Shown here one piece after another: positions 8,405 to 16,413 of a stretch of 64,000 bases of DNA. Origin of the DNA: Azospirillum brasilense (GTDB lineage: Bacteria > Pseudomonadota > Alphaproteobacteria > Azospirillales > Azospirillaceae). The notes under the pieces were generated by a model. The model did no database searches, was not told the DNA's origin, and worked only from the letters and a program-made list of their open reading frames with translations. The stretch is from the NCBI RefSeq assembly GCF_005222205.1, contig NZ_CP032346.1, forward strand, positions 434,001 through 498,000, given 5' to 3'. The position numbers and the translations under genes were made by a program. Numbering within the stretch: the stretch's first letter is position 1; each line of letters starts with the position of its first letter.

Positions 8405-9376
8405 CTAGGTCCTTGTGCGGTCGGCCAACGGCAGGGAAAGGGTGATGCGGACCCCTCCTTTGCTCGCCACCGTCATTCGGGCACCGACCTGACCGGCCAT
8501 GAGCCGGACGAGTTGGAAGCCGAACCCACCACCGTCCCCCACGCTTGTGTTGACGGGCAAGCCGCAGCCATCATCGGCCACGGTCAGCAAGGCGTTCCCG
8601 CTCTGGCAGGACAGTTGGACCCACACCGTTCCCGGCATGCCTGGAGAGAAGGCATGGCGGAATGCGTTGGTCACCAACTCGTTGACCACCAGCCCCAACG
8701 CCTGGGCGGCCTCACAACGGAGGGTGACCGGCTCCGCTTCGAGAACCAGGGTCCTGTGCTGGCCGTCGACCCCCATGGCCTGGCTCAGGCAACCGCATAC
8801 GCGCGTCAGGTAAACGCTGATGTCGAGCTGGTCCAGGCTGCTGCCGGCATGGAGAAGCTCGTGGGCAGCGGCCAGAGAATCCAATCGGGCGCAAGCGACC
8901 TTGGCAAAGGCAAGAACCTCAGGGTGGTTCTCACGATGCGCCTGGATGCGCAGAAGGGAGATGATGTCCTGAAGGCTGTTCTTGATCCGGTGATCGATCT
9001 CCCGGTTGAGCAGATCCTTGCGCCGGATCGTCTCGTTCCGATCCGCCAGGACCCGGGCCATCTCCTGAACCTGTCGGCTCGACTCCCGGCGGGCGGCGTT
9101 GGCTTGGGCAAGCGCCTCGGCGGTGGCCGTCAGCTGCCGCCCAAGCCGGCGCATCATGGCTTCGGCATTGAGTGGCAACGTGTCCCTGTTGCGGCTCGCC
9201 GCCAGTTTAGCTTCCATCAGGTCAGCATGGCAGCGTGCGAGCAGGCTTCGCAGTTCGAAGTTCTCGCACCGGAGCCGCTCCACATCGTCTCCAAGGGGAG
9301 ACCTGGCGCCAAGGCCGGACACGGCATCCTTGTCCATGCCATTCTGACCCGTGATATCGCTGTCGTTGCCTCTCAT
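8405..9376 (-). CDS. Soluble sensor histidine kinase (HisKA_2 type)
   Basis: 323 residues from the ATG at 9376, which has GGAG nine bases upstream; open frame upstream overlaps the Crp-family gene and is not used. There is no membrane segment or recognised sensory domain. A coiled-coil (about 30-120) precedes the HisKA_2 dimerisation box, with phospho-acceptor His129 in REIDHRIKNSLQDIISLL. The ATPase domain has an N-box NELVTNAFRHAF (232-243), a DDGCGLP box and GFGFQLVRLMA. HisKA_2/HWE kinases often serve light, redox or general-stress pathways. It follows the Crp-family regulator by about 130 bases on the same strand and may share its promoter. Confidence 0.88.
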   Translation of the reverse strand: MRGNDSDITGQNGMDKDAVSGLGARSPLGDDVERLRCENFELRSLLARCHADLMEAKLAASRNRDTLPLNAEAMMRRLGRQLTATAEALAQANAARRESSRQVQEMARVLADRNETIRRKDLLNREIDHRIKNSLQDIISLLRIQAHRENHPEVLAFAKVACARLDSLAAAHELLHAGSSLDQLDISVYLTRVCGCLSQAMGVDGQHRTLVLEAEPVTLRCEAAQALGLVVNELVTNAFRHAFSPGMPGTVWVQLSCQSGNALLTVADDGCGLPVNTSVGDGGGFGFQLVRLMAGQVGARMTVASKGGVRITLSLPLADRTRT

Positions 9377-9504
9377 CGGCTTAAACTCCACGGATCCATT
9401 CCTCCGGGCAGGCACGTGAAAGGAGACAGACTTGTAAAATCGGGGCGGTCCGTCTGTCCGCTTTCGCACTGGACGCCCGTTTGATCTCCGGGCGGCGCAG
9501 GCGC

Positions 9505-10263
9505 TCAGGCGAGGAGGCCTTTGGTCTGTTCCCTCACGATGCCGTAGCATTCGCAGGAGGCGATCTCCAAGGCGGACCGGTTCAGGACGGTGATGTCGCC
9601 GCTGATGTAGTTGATGATGCCGGCCCGCTGGAGCGCGCCCGCCGCCACCGTCACACCGGCGCGGCGAACGCCCAGCATGGTGGATAGGAACTCCTGGGTG
9701 AGCGGCAGCCGGTCGCCCTCGCAGCGGTCGTGCGACATCAGCAACCAGCGGGCAAGTCGTTCGTCGAGACGGTGGGCTCCGTTGCACGCCGCAGTCTGAG
9801 ACACCTGGGCCAGAAACGCCATCACGCAGCGCAGAAGCACGGTCTGGAGCGATGGGCTTCGAGCCGCCGCCTGACGCAGGGCCTCCGCCTCCATCCGCCA
9901 GCCGTTGCCGGGGATCTGCATCAGGCATTCCTGGGCCACGGTATCCGCACCCAGAAGGATCGGCATGCCAATCAAACCGTCGCGCCCGATCATCCCCACC
10001 TCCAGGGAGCCGCCCCCCTCGAACAGGGCGACGAAGGAACTGAGGCCGGTGTCCGGAAAATGGACGTGTCGGATCGGCTCGTACGGGACGATGAGCACTT
10101 GCTTGAACGGAAGCTCGACAGCTTCCAAATGCGGGCTCAACAGCTCGAAATCCTCCGGGCTCAGCGTTGCGAGCAACCGATTGCGGATGGTGGATTGCAC
10201 CGCCTGTGCCACGCGCTCCCCCCTCTTCGATGTACGGCGGGAGCGCACGCTACTCTCAGTCAC
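9505..10263 (-). CDS. Crp/Fnr family transcriptional regulator
   Basis: 252 residues. The N-terminal cyclic-nucleotide-type beta barrel spans about 25-150 (VHFPDTGLSSFVALFEGGGSLEVGMIGRDGL). The C-terminal winged helix (about 165-235) contains LTQEFLSTMLGVRRAGVTVAAGAL, the recognition-helix region. The EVGMIGRDG pattern is typical of the Crp-like group that lacks the cAMP-contact residues, so the effector is unknown. No Fnr-type N-terminal cysteine cluster is seen. Divergent from the receiver gene at 10450 and upstream of the HisKA_2 kinase, so the three may form one signalling unit. Confidence 0.88.
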   Translation of the reverse strand: MTESSVRSRRTSKRGERVAQAVQSTIRNRLLATLSPEDFELLSPHLEAVELPFKQVLIVPYEPIRHVHFPDTGLSSFVALFEGGGSLEVGMIGRDGLIGMPILLGADTVAQECLMQIPGNGWRMEAEALRQAAARSPSLQTVLLRCVMAFLAQVSQTAACNGAHRLDERLARWLLMSHDRCEGDRLPLTQEFLSTMLGVRRAGVTVAAGALQRAGIINYISGDITVLNRSALEIASCECYGIVREQTKGLLA

Positions 10264-10449
10264 TCACAGCCAGGATCGTCCCGAGTGATGATTCACAGAT
10301 TGGCGGCATTGCTGCGCTTGCAAGGTGCCAATCCAAGAAACCGGCCACCGGAGCCCTGTGTGCGGAACCGTACCGCTCGAGCTGTGACGGTTCTGTAGAC
10401 CTGTCCGGAAGGTTTGACGGACAATTGGCGGGCGCAAGGCGGCATCGAC

Positions 10450-10827
10450 ATGACGATTGTTCTCTTGGAGGATGACTCCCTGGTGCGCGTGGCCATGTCG
10501 GCCTTCTTTCGGACCGAGGGCATCGTGGTCGTGGCGGGGGCGACCGGTGCCGCCATGGCGGATCTGATCACCCTGGAGCGCCTCCGGCCGACGCTCATCG
10601 TTGCGGACTTTCGCCTGGGTTCGAGAACGGCGATGGATGAGGTCCCGGACATCCTGGCGGTTTTGCCCGCTGCGGTGCCGGTGATCGTGACGACGGGCGA
10701 CACCTCCGCGGAAACGCGCAAGCTGGTCGAAGCCCGCGGCTGGAGCCTGCTCATCAAGCCCTACAAGCCGCAGCATCTCCTTTCCGTCATCAAGGAATCA
10801 CGCCTGTCGGCCGACCGGACCTGCTGA
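10450..10827 (+). CDS. Single-domain response regulator
   Basis: A receiver domain only, 125 residues, with no output domain. Acidic pocket Glu7/Asp8/Asp9, phospho-acceptor Asp53 ([11 protein letters not shown]), Thr81 and Lys103 (LIKPYKP) are all present. The ATG at 10450 is preferred over a TTG 36 bases earlier because the protein then starts right at the first strand ([10 protein letters not shown]). It likely receives phosphate from a kinase encoded nearby or elsewhere. It is divergent from the Crp-family gene, with about 190 bases between. Confidence 0.88.
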   Translation: MTIVLLEDDSLVRVAMSAFFRTEGIVVVAGATGAAMADLITLERLRPTLIVADFRLGSRTAMDEVPDILAVLPAAVPVIVTTGDTSAETRKLVEARGWSLLIKPYKPQHLLSVIKESRLSADRTC

Positions 10828-10925
10828 CCCGCGCCCAGCTTCCTTCCCTTCCCTTTCGGCTGGCCCCATTGCGACCGGAGGCGCGCGCCGCCATCTGCTT
10901 GGCGTCAACAAAACCGGAGGAACCG

Positions 10926-11246
10926 ATGATCGTCACCAGCACCGACACCGTCGAAGGCCGTCCCGTCACCCAGTATCTCGGCATGGTCGCGGGTGAGGCG
11001 ATCCTGGGCGTGAACATGTTCCGCGACCTGTTCTCCGGCATCCGCGACATCGTTGGCGGCCGGGCCGGCGGTTACCAGAACGCGCTGCGCGATGCCCGCG
11101 AGGCGGCCTTCGCCGACCTCCAGGACGCCGCGCGGGCGCTGGGCGCCGACGCCATCGTCGGGGTGGACATCGATTACGAGGTTCTGGGCAAGGAGAACGG
11201 CATGCTGATGGTTTCGATCAACGGAACCGCCGTCCGGCTGGGCTGA
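10926..11246 (+). CDS. UPF0145 / YbjQ family protein
   Basis: 106 residues, the full length of the small YbjQ (heavy-metal-binding-domain-like) family. It starts at an ATG with a good GGAGG site. Recognisable pattern: [17 protein letters not shown], then a [30 protein letters not shown] core and a final strand [12 protein letters not shown]. Members form small oligomeric beta barrels; the biological role is not settled. No signal peptide. Confidence 0.88.
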   Translation: MIVTSTDTVEGRPVTQYLGMVAGEAILGVNMFRDLFSGIRDIVGGRAGGYQNALRDAREAAFADLQDAARALGADAIVGVDIDYEVLGKENGMLMVSINGTAVRLG

Positions 11247-11349
11247 GTTCCCCCAACCGTTTAGGCCGATTGCCCGCCTGGACGGGCGGTCGCACCCCCT
11301 TACACTCCCTCCCCGCATCGATAAGGACCTGAAAAACGGGAGGGACGAC

Positions 11350-12546
11350 ATGCGTTCTCTGGCGAAACGGCTCGGCGGCCTGGCTCTGGCCGCCGGGCTC
11401 TTCTGCGCGTCGCCGGCCCTGGCCTTCGAGGGGCTCGTGGAGAAGAAGGTGTTCGAGATGCCGTCCTACACCACGGTGGGCGGCGGCACGATCAAGAACG
11501 TCCGGATCGGCTGGGAAAGCTACGGCAAGCTGAACGACGCCAGGGACAACGTCATCCTCGTCACCCATTTCTTCAGCGGCAACAGCCACGCCGCCGGAAA
11601 GTACAAGATGGAGGACCCGGCTCCCGGCTATTGGGATTCCATCATCGGGCCGGGCAAGCCGCTGGACACCGACAAGTACTTCATCGTCAGTTCCGACACG
11701 CTGGTGAACCTGTCGCCGAAGGACCCGACCGTCGTCACCACCGGCCCGGCCAGCGTCAACCCCGACACCGGCAAGCCCTACGGCATGAGTTTCCCGGTCG
11801 TCACCATCCGCGATTTCGTCAATGTCCAGAAGGCGTTGCTGGACAGTCTTAATGTCAAGTCGCTGCACGCGGTGATGGGCGGGTCGATGGGATCGCTCCA
11901 GGCGCTGGAATGGGGCGCAGCCCATCCGGAGATGGTCAAGCGCGTCGTCGCGTTGATCGGCGGGGCCGAGGCCGACCCCTTCCTGATCGGCTGGCTGAAC
12001 CTGTGGGCGGCGCCCATCCGCGTCGATCCGAACTGGCAGGGCGGCGATTACTACGGCAAGGCGGAGCCGAAGGCCGGGCTGACCGAAGCGCTGAAGCTGG
12101 TGACCCTGCACGCCCGCCACTGGAAATGGGCCGACGCCACCTTCGGCCGCGGCTGGGCGGAGGAGGGCAAGGACCCAGCCGCCAGCATGAACAACCAGTA
12201 CGCCATCGAAGCGTGGCTGGACAAGGCGGCGGCGGCCCGCGCCGCGGTCAGCGACGCCAACCACTTCCTCTATCTGGTGAAGGCCAACCAGACCTTCCTG
12301 GTGGGCGGCGGCGGGGCGCTGGACGAGGGGCTGGCGAAGATCAAGGCGCCGGTGCTGCTGATCCCCTCCGCCGACGACCTCGTCTTCCCGCCGGAGCGCG
12401 CCATGCATCCGTTGAAGGAGCGTCTGGAGAAGCAGGGCGTCGCGGTCACCTACACCGATGCGATCACCACCAGCCTCGGCCACCTCGACGGCATCGCCAA
12501 CATCGCCAAGGCCGGAGACACCATAGCCTCCTTCATGGCGAAGTGA
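11350..12546 (+). CDS. Exported MetX-like alpha/beta hydrolase (homoserine acetyltransferase family)
   Basis: 398 residues. A clear Sec signal peptide (about 1-25, ending SPALA) precedes an alpha/beta-hydrolase domain of the MetX family. The triad is visible: Ser179 in GGSMGS, Asp343 in PSADDLVFPP and His378 in SLGHLDG. Cytoplasmic MetX acetylates homoserine with acetyl-CoA. An exported copy is unlikely to use acetyl-CoA, so it more likely works as a periplasmic hydrolase or acyltransferase. No methionine-biosynthesis neighbour is seen. Convergent with the next small gene. Confidence 0.82.
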   Translation: MRSLAKRLGGLALAAGLFCASPALAFEGLVEKKVFEMPSYTTVGGGTIKNVRIGWESYGKLNDARDNVILVTHFFSGNSHAAGKYKMEDPAPGYWDSIIGPGKPLDTDKYFIVSSDTLVNLSPKDPTVVTTGPASVNPDTGKPYGMSFPVVTIRDFVNVQKALLDSLNVKSLHAVMGGSMGSLQALEWGAAHPEMVKRVVALIGGAEADPFLIGWLNLWAAPIRVDPNWQGGDYYGKAEPKAGLTEALKLVTLHARHWKWADATFGRGWAEEGKDPAASMNNQYAIEAWLDKAAAARAAVSDANHFLYLVKANQTFLVGGGGALDEGLAKIKAPVLLIPSADDLVFPPERAMHPLKERLEKQGVAVTYTDAITTSLGHLDGIANIAKAGDTIASFMAK

Positions 12547-12605
12547 CGGACGCGGCCGCCCTGGCCGGCGATGGATCGCCCGGCGGGGCTTCGGTCAGTG
12601 CTTTC

Positions 12606-13058
12606 TCAGGGGCCGACATAGTGCGGCATCAGCTTGGCCTGATCACCGACATAGACGTTGCAGCGGCTGTCCTGGCCGTCGAAGAAGTACACCTGCCCGG
12701 TCTTCCGCTTGTTCTGCGGATCCGACAGGTTCGCCCCGCCGGAAAAGGCGACGCCGTAACGCTTGTCCGGTGTCCGCGCCCAGTAGAAGCCGTCCATCTC
12801 CTGTCCGAAGGCGCCGCGCTGGCACAGGCGCGACAGGGCGGCGTCGTAACGGGTCAGCCCCTCCAACCCCTTCGGCAGGTTGTAGACCGCCTGGCTGCGC
12901 ACAGAGCGGGTACGGGGCGGAATGACCTCCTGGGGAAGGGAGGAGCGATTCAAGGCGCGCAGATGGTTGGGATCGGTCCGCTCGACCCGCATCGGATCCG
13001 CCGCCGCTGGCGCAGCCAGCAGCGCAAGCAACAGCGGAACGGCGGCGATGGCTTTCAT
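12606..13058 (-). CDS. Small exported hypothetical protein
   Basis: 150 residues from the Met chosen at 13058, which begins a clean signal peptide (MKAIAAVPLLLALLAAPAAA). The in-frame extension upstream has no sensible leader. The mature part (about 130 residues) has a DGFYWARTPDKRYGVAFSGG segment and two cysteines (SRLCQRG and SRCNVYVG) that could form a disulfide in the periplasm. No family recognised. It is transcribed leftward out of an unusually AT-rich stretch. Confidence 0.72.
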   Translation of the reverse strand: MKAIAAVPLLLALLAAPAAADPMRVERTDPNHLRALNRSSLPQEVIPPRTRSVRSQAVYNLPKGLEGLTRYDAALSRLCQRGAFGQEMDGFYWARTPDKRYGVAFSGGANLSDPQNKRKTGQVYFFDGQDSRCNVYVGDQAKLMPHYVGP

Positions 13059-13149
13059 GGGCTGAGCGGAGAAAGGGCCAGGGGCGACAGGACCATAACA
13101 CGGGTTCCCCGCCCGTGGGCAGCGGTCTCCAGTGGCAGAGGCCGACACG

Positions 13150-13277
13150 GCTAAGGAAATCGTTTTATATTAGGTCTCTAAGGCAATATCATGAGATATT
13201 GGATTAGGAGTTGCAAACGCCCCTTTATCAGAAACAAATTCAAAAAATCGCCATAAGCCATTGGGTTATAATACGCT
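13150..13277. other. AT-rich island upstream of the small exported protein gene
   Basis: About 130 bases markedly richer in A/T than any neighbour, with TATATTA and TATAATACG-like stretches and a hairpin CAATATC-ATGA-GATATTG at 13184-13201. It lies between the end of the receiver gene at 13278 and the start of the exported protein gene. It could be a promoter, a leader, or a scar of a lost insertion. I see no gene in it. Confidence 0.4.
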
Positions 13278-13682
13278 TTATATCCGTTCGCCTTTGCCCT
13301 CCAGATAGCTGGTGATCGTCGCCAGGAAGTCCCTCGGCTGGATCGGCTTGGGCACATGGCCATCGAAGCCGGCGCGGGAGAAGCGCAGCATGTCGGTGGG
13401 CGTCGACAGGTTGGTGACCGCGACGACCAGCGTGCGCGCCAACGCCCGGTCGGCGCGGATCATCCGGACCAGCTCGACGCCGGACAGGCCGGGCATCACC
13501 ACGTCCATGATCACCAGATCGGGCTTCAGAGCGCGCATCAGGTCCAGCACGCCCCGCGGGTCATCCGTCTCGGTGACGCGGTGGCCGCCCTCCTCCAGGC
13601 AGCGAACCAGAAGCTTGCGCATCAGCGCGTTGTCGTCGACGACGAGGATGGTCCGCGTCCTGTCCAAAGAATGGGAATCCAT
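13278..13682 (-). CDS. Single-domain response regulator
   Basis: 134 residues consisting of one receiver domain: Asp17/Asp18 (ILVVDDNALMRK), phospho-acceptor Asp60 (LVIMDVVMPGLSG), Thr90 and Lys112 (HVPKPIQP). The frame continues open upstream into the peptide-binding-protein gene, but the coding start is the ATG at 13682. It begins 17 bases after the stop of the YejA-like gene and is probably cotranscribed with it. A receiver in a transport operon is unusual; its kinase is not in the immediate vicinity. Confidence 0.86.
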   Translation of the reverse strand: MDSHSLDRTRTILVVDDNALMRKLLVRCLEEGGHRVTETDDPRGVLDLMRALKPDLVIMDVVMPGLSGVELVRMIRADRALARTLVVAVTNLSTPTDMLRFSRAGFDGHVPKPIQPRDFLATITSYLEGKGERI

Positions 13683-13699
13683 AGCGTCCGTCCCACCCG

Positions 13700-15526
13700 T
13701 CACGGCGTCTTGCCGTTGCCGGCGGACGAGGCGTCCGTCGCCCACCAGGAGTCGAAGGAGAGCGAATAGGGCGGCATGGTGTCGGGGCGCTTCAGCCGGC
13801 TCCAGTAGGCGACGCGGTAGACGCCGGAGTACCAGTGCGGCACCACGTAATGGTTCCACAACAGCACCCGGTCCAGCGCCGACACCGCGGCCTTCAGATC
13901 CTCCTGGCTGTTGGCGCGGACGATCTCGCCGATCAGATGATCGACCGCCTCGCTGCGCACTCCGGCCATGTTCTGGCTTCCCGGACGGTCGGCGAAGGCC
14001 GAACCCCAATAGCCGGTCTGCTCGTTCCCCGGCGACAGGGACTGCGGCCAGACATGAACCACCATGTCGTAATCGAAGTCGCGCGTGCGGTTCTCGTACT
14101 GGGTGGTGTCCACCGTGCGGATGCTGGCCCGGATGCCCAGACGCTTCAGATTCTCGATGAAGGGCAGCGTCACCCGCTCGAAGGTCGGGCTGTCCAGAAG
14201 GATCTCGAAGTCCAGCGGCTTGCCGGTCGCGACGTCGACCCGCACCCCGTTGCGCACGTCGGTCCCCGCCTCGTCGAGCAGCCGCTTGGCCTCCAGCAGG
14301 TTGCGGCGCAGCCCGTTCTGGCCCTCCGTGCTGGGCGGATGGTAGGTCTTCTCGAACACCTCGGCGGGGATTTTCCCGCGCAGCGGCTCCAGGATCGCCA
14401 GTTCGCGGCCCTGCGGCAGGTCCCTGGACTGGAGCGGCGAGTTCTCGAAATAGCTCTCCGTCCGCTTGTAGGCCCCGTAGAACAGGGTCTGGTTCGTCCA
14501 TTCGAAGTCGAAGGCGTAGGCGATGGCCTGGCGCACCTTGGGGTTCGCGAAGACCGGGCGGCGCGTGTTGAAGACGAAGCCCTGCATGCCCGCCGGCACC
14601 TCGTTGGCGATCTCCTCCTTCACCACCTTGCCGTCGCGCACCGCGTCGAAGTCGTAGCCGGTGGCCCAGGTCTTGGCGACGTTCTCCTGGCGGAAATCGT
14701 ACAGCCCGCCGCGGAAGGCCTGGAGGGCGACGCTGGCGTCCCGGTAATACTCGTAGGCCATGCTGCCGAAATTGTTCCGACCGACATTCACCGGCAGGTC
14801 CTTGCCCCAATAGTCGGCAACCCGCTCATAGCTGATGCCGCGGCCCGGATCGAAGGACGCGATGCGGTAGGGGCCGCTGCCCAGCGGCGGCTCCAGCGTG
14901 GTCGCCTGGAAGTCCTTGCCCTCCCAGTAATGCTTCGGCAGCACCGGCAACTGGCCGACGATCATCGGAAGTTCGCGGTTGTCACCCGGCTTGAAGGTGA
15001 AGCGGACACGGCGTTCCCCTTCCGCCTCGACCTTGTCCACCGCGCCGTAATAGCTACGGTAGAAGGGATGGCTCTCCGTCAGGATGGTGAAGGAGAACAC
15101 CACGTCCTCGGCGGTGACCGGCTTGCCGTCGTGCCACCGCGCGCCGGAGCGCAGGTTGAAGGCGATGGAGGAGCGGTCCTCCGGCATCTCCACGCTTTCG
15201 GCGAGCAGGCCGTATTCGGTGAAGGGCTCGTCCGCCGACCCGGTCATCAGCGTGTCGTAGATCAGCGCCGCCCCCGCCGCCGGCACACCGCGCAGCGTGA
15301 AGGGGTTCAGCGTGTCGAAGGAACCGATGGCCTGGAGGGTCACCTTCCCGCCCTTCGGGGCGTCCGGGTTGACGTAATCGAAATGCCGGAAGTCCGGCCC
15401 GTATTTCGGCTCGCCGTACAGAGCCATGCCGTGCCGCGCCATGCCTTGCTGTGTCTGCGCGCCCGCCGATCCGGTCACGGCGGCGGCGATCAGCCCGATC
15501 AACAATCCAGCGGCCATACGGCGCAT
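13700..15526 (-). CDS. yejA: YejA-like extracellular solute-binding protein (family 5)
   Basis: 608 residues from the ATG at 15526, which has GGGAGG upstream and starts a signal peptide (MRRMAAGLLIGLIAAAVTG...AGA). The mature N-terminus (MALYGEPKYGPDF.HFDYVNPDAPKGG) is the hallmark of the YejA group of oligopeptide/microcin C binding proteins, which work with YejBEF ABC transporters. The SBP_bac_5 body follows, with GSGPYRI and EILLDSPTFERVTLPF segments. No permease or ATPase genes lie beside it, so partners must be elsewhere in the genome. A receiver-domain gene follows in the same direction. Confidence 0.87.
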   Translation of the reverse strand: MRRMAAGLLIGLIAAAVTGSAGAQTQQGMARHGMALYGEPKYGPDFRHFDYVNPDAPKGGKVTLQAIGSFDTLNPFTLRGVPAAGAALIYDTLMTGSADEPFTEYGLLAESVEMPEDRSSIAFNLRSGARWHDGKPVTAEDVVFSFTILTESHPFYRSYYGAVDKVEAEGERRVRFTFKPGDNRELPMIVGQLPVLPKHYWEGKDFQATTLEPPLGSGPYRIASFDPGRGISYERVADYWGKDLPVNVGRNNFGSMAYEYYRDASVALQAFRGGLYDFRQENVAKTWATGYDFDAVRDGKVVKEEIANEVPAGMQGFVFNTRRPVFANPKVRQAIAYAFDFEWTNQTLFYGAYKRTESYFENSPLQSRDLPQGRELAILEPLRGKIPAEVFEKTYHPPSTEGQNGLRRNLLEAKRLLDEAGTDVRNGVRVDVATGKPLDFEILLDSPTFERVTLPFIENLKRLGIRASIRTVDTTQYENRTRDFDYDMVVHVWPQSLSPGNEQTGYWGSAFADRPGSQNMAGVRSEAVDHLIGEIVRANSQEDLKAAVSALDRVLLWNHYVVPHWYSGVYRVAYWSRLKRPDTMPPYSLSFDSWWATDASSAGNGKTP

Positions 15527-15732
15527 GCCCCATCCTCCCATTCTTCTCTCCGGAGCGCTCGGCCCCGGTTCCGCTCTGATAACATGTGGGAGGGGCAAAG
15601 CGGTGCGAAACCCCCTTCCCCGCCCCGCGGCATGGCGCCCCGCGATTTGCTCTGGTGTCCCGGCGGGCTTGCGGTCATGGTTTTCGCCAATCCGCGCCGA
15701 TAAGCGCGACCAGCATGGAGGGTTCTTCGACC

Positions 15733-16353
15733 GTGTCCGCCGAATTCACCGTCTACGGCAACGTCAATTCCCAGCCCGCCACCCGCGTCGTCCTGTTCCT
15801 GTCGATGGCCGGGGTGCCCTACGCCTACCGCCATGTCGACTTGCGCGGCGGCCAGCAGAAGTCGGCGGAGTATCTCGCCATCAACCGCTTCGGCCGGGTG
15901 CCGACCCTGGTCCACGGCGACCTCAGCATTTCCGAATCGGGAGTCATCCTGACTTATCTGGCGGAAAAGACCGGTCAGTTCGGCGGACGGGACGAGGCGG
16001 AACGGCTCAGGCTGGCCGAATGGCTGTCCTGGCTGGCCGACGTGCTGCTGCCGGTCCAGCGCGCCCGCGCGGTGCGAAAGTTCCACGGCGACGCCAACGC
16101 CCTGCCCTGGATCGACGCCGCGGCAACCAGCGGGCTTGCCCAGTTCGACCGGCATCTGGCCGGCCGGACCTTCATCGAAGGCGAGCGGGTCACCATCGCC
16201 GACATCTTCGCCTTCCCCTGGATCGACCTCGTTGAGGAGTCGAACATCGACATCGCCACCTACCCCAACGTCCAGGCGTGGCATGCCCGCATGCTGGCCC
16301 AGCCCGGCGCCAAGCGCCAGATGGAACTGATGCCGCAGCAGGACGTCGGCTGA
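15733..16353 (+). CDS. Glutathione S-transferase family protein
   Basis: 206 residues from the GTG at 15733, chosen because GGAGGG sits ten bases upstream; an ATG 18 bases earlier (15715) is possible but has no ribosome site. The N-terminal thioredoxin-like domain (about 3-80) contains VYGNVNSQPATRVVLFLSMAG, NRFGRVPTLVHGD and the SESGVILTYL turn that binds the glutathione gamma-glutamyl group. The C-terminal helical domain contains VTIADIFAFPWID. The substrate is unknown. It converges on the TRAP binding-protein gene across a shared bidirectional terminator. Confidence 0.88.
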   Translation: MSAEFTVYGNVNSQPATRVVLFLSMAGVPYAYRHVDLRGGQQKSAEYLAINRFGRVPTLVHGDLSISESGVILTYLAEKTGQFGGRDEAERLRLAEWLSWLADVLLPVQRARAVRKFHGDANALPWIDAAATSGLAQFDRHLAGRTFIEGERVTIADIFAFPWIDLVEESNIDIATYPNVQAWHARMLAQPGAKRQMELMPQQDVG

Positions 16354-16360
16354 CGAACAA

Positions 16361-16401
16361 AAAAAAGGCCCCCACCCGCGGTACGGATGGGGGCCTTTTT
16401 T
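16361..16401. terminator. Bidirectional intrinsic terminator
   Basis: Perfect stem GGCCCCCA/TGGGGGCC (16367-16374 and 16388-16395), preceded by eight A and followed by six T. It can therefore end both the rightward glutathione transferase transcript and the leftward TRAP binding-protein transcript. Confidence 0.88.
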
Positions 16402-16413
16402 AAGCGGACACTC

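Noticed and set aside
9377..9928. Upstream extension of the HisKA_2 kinase frame
   Set aside because: It overlaps the Crp-family gene out of frame. The ATG at 9376 has a proper ribosome site and the extension is not protein-like.
11350..12546. Methionine biosynthesis gene metX
   Set aside because: The signal peptide and absence of metW or other methionine genes argue against cytoplasmic homoserine acetylation.
13683..14810. In-frame upstream extension of the receiver gene ending at 13278
   Set aside because: It lies in another frame over the YejA-like gene and is compositionally shadow sequence; the receiver domain starts at 13682.
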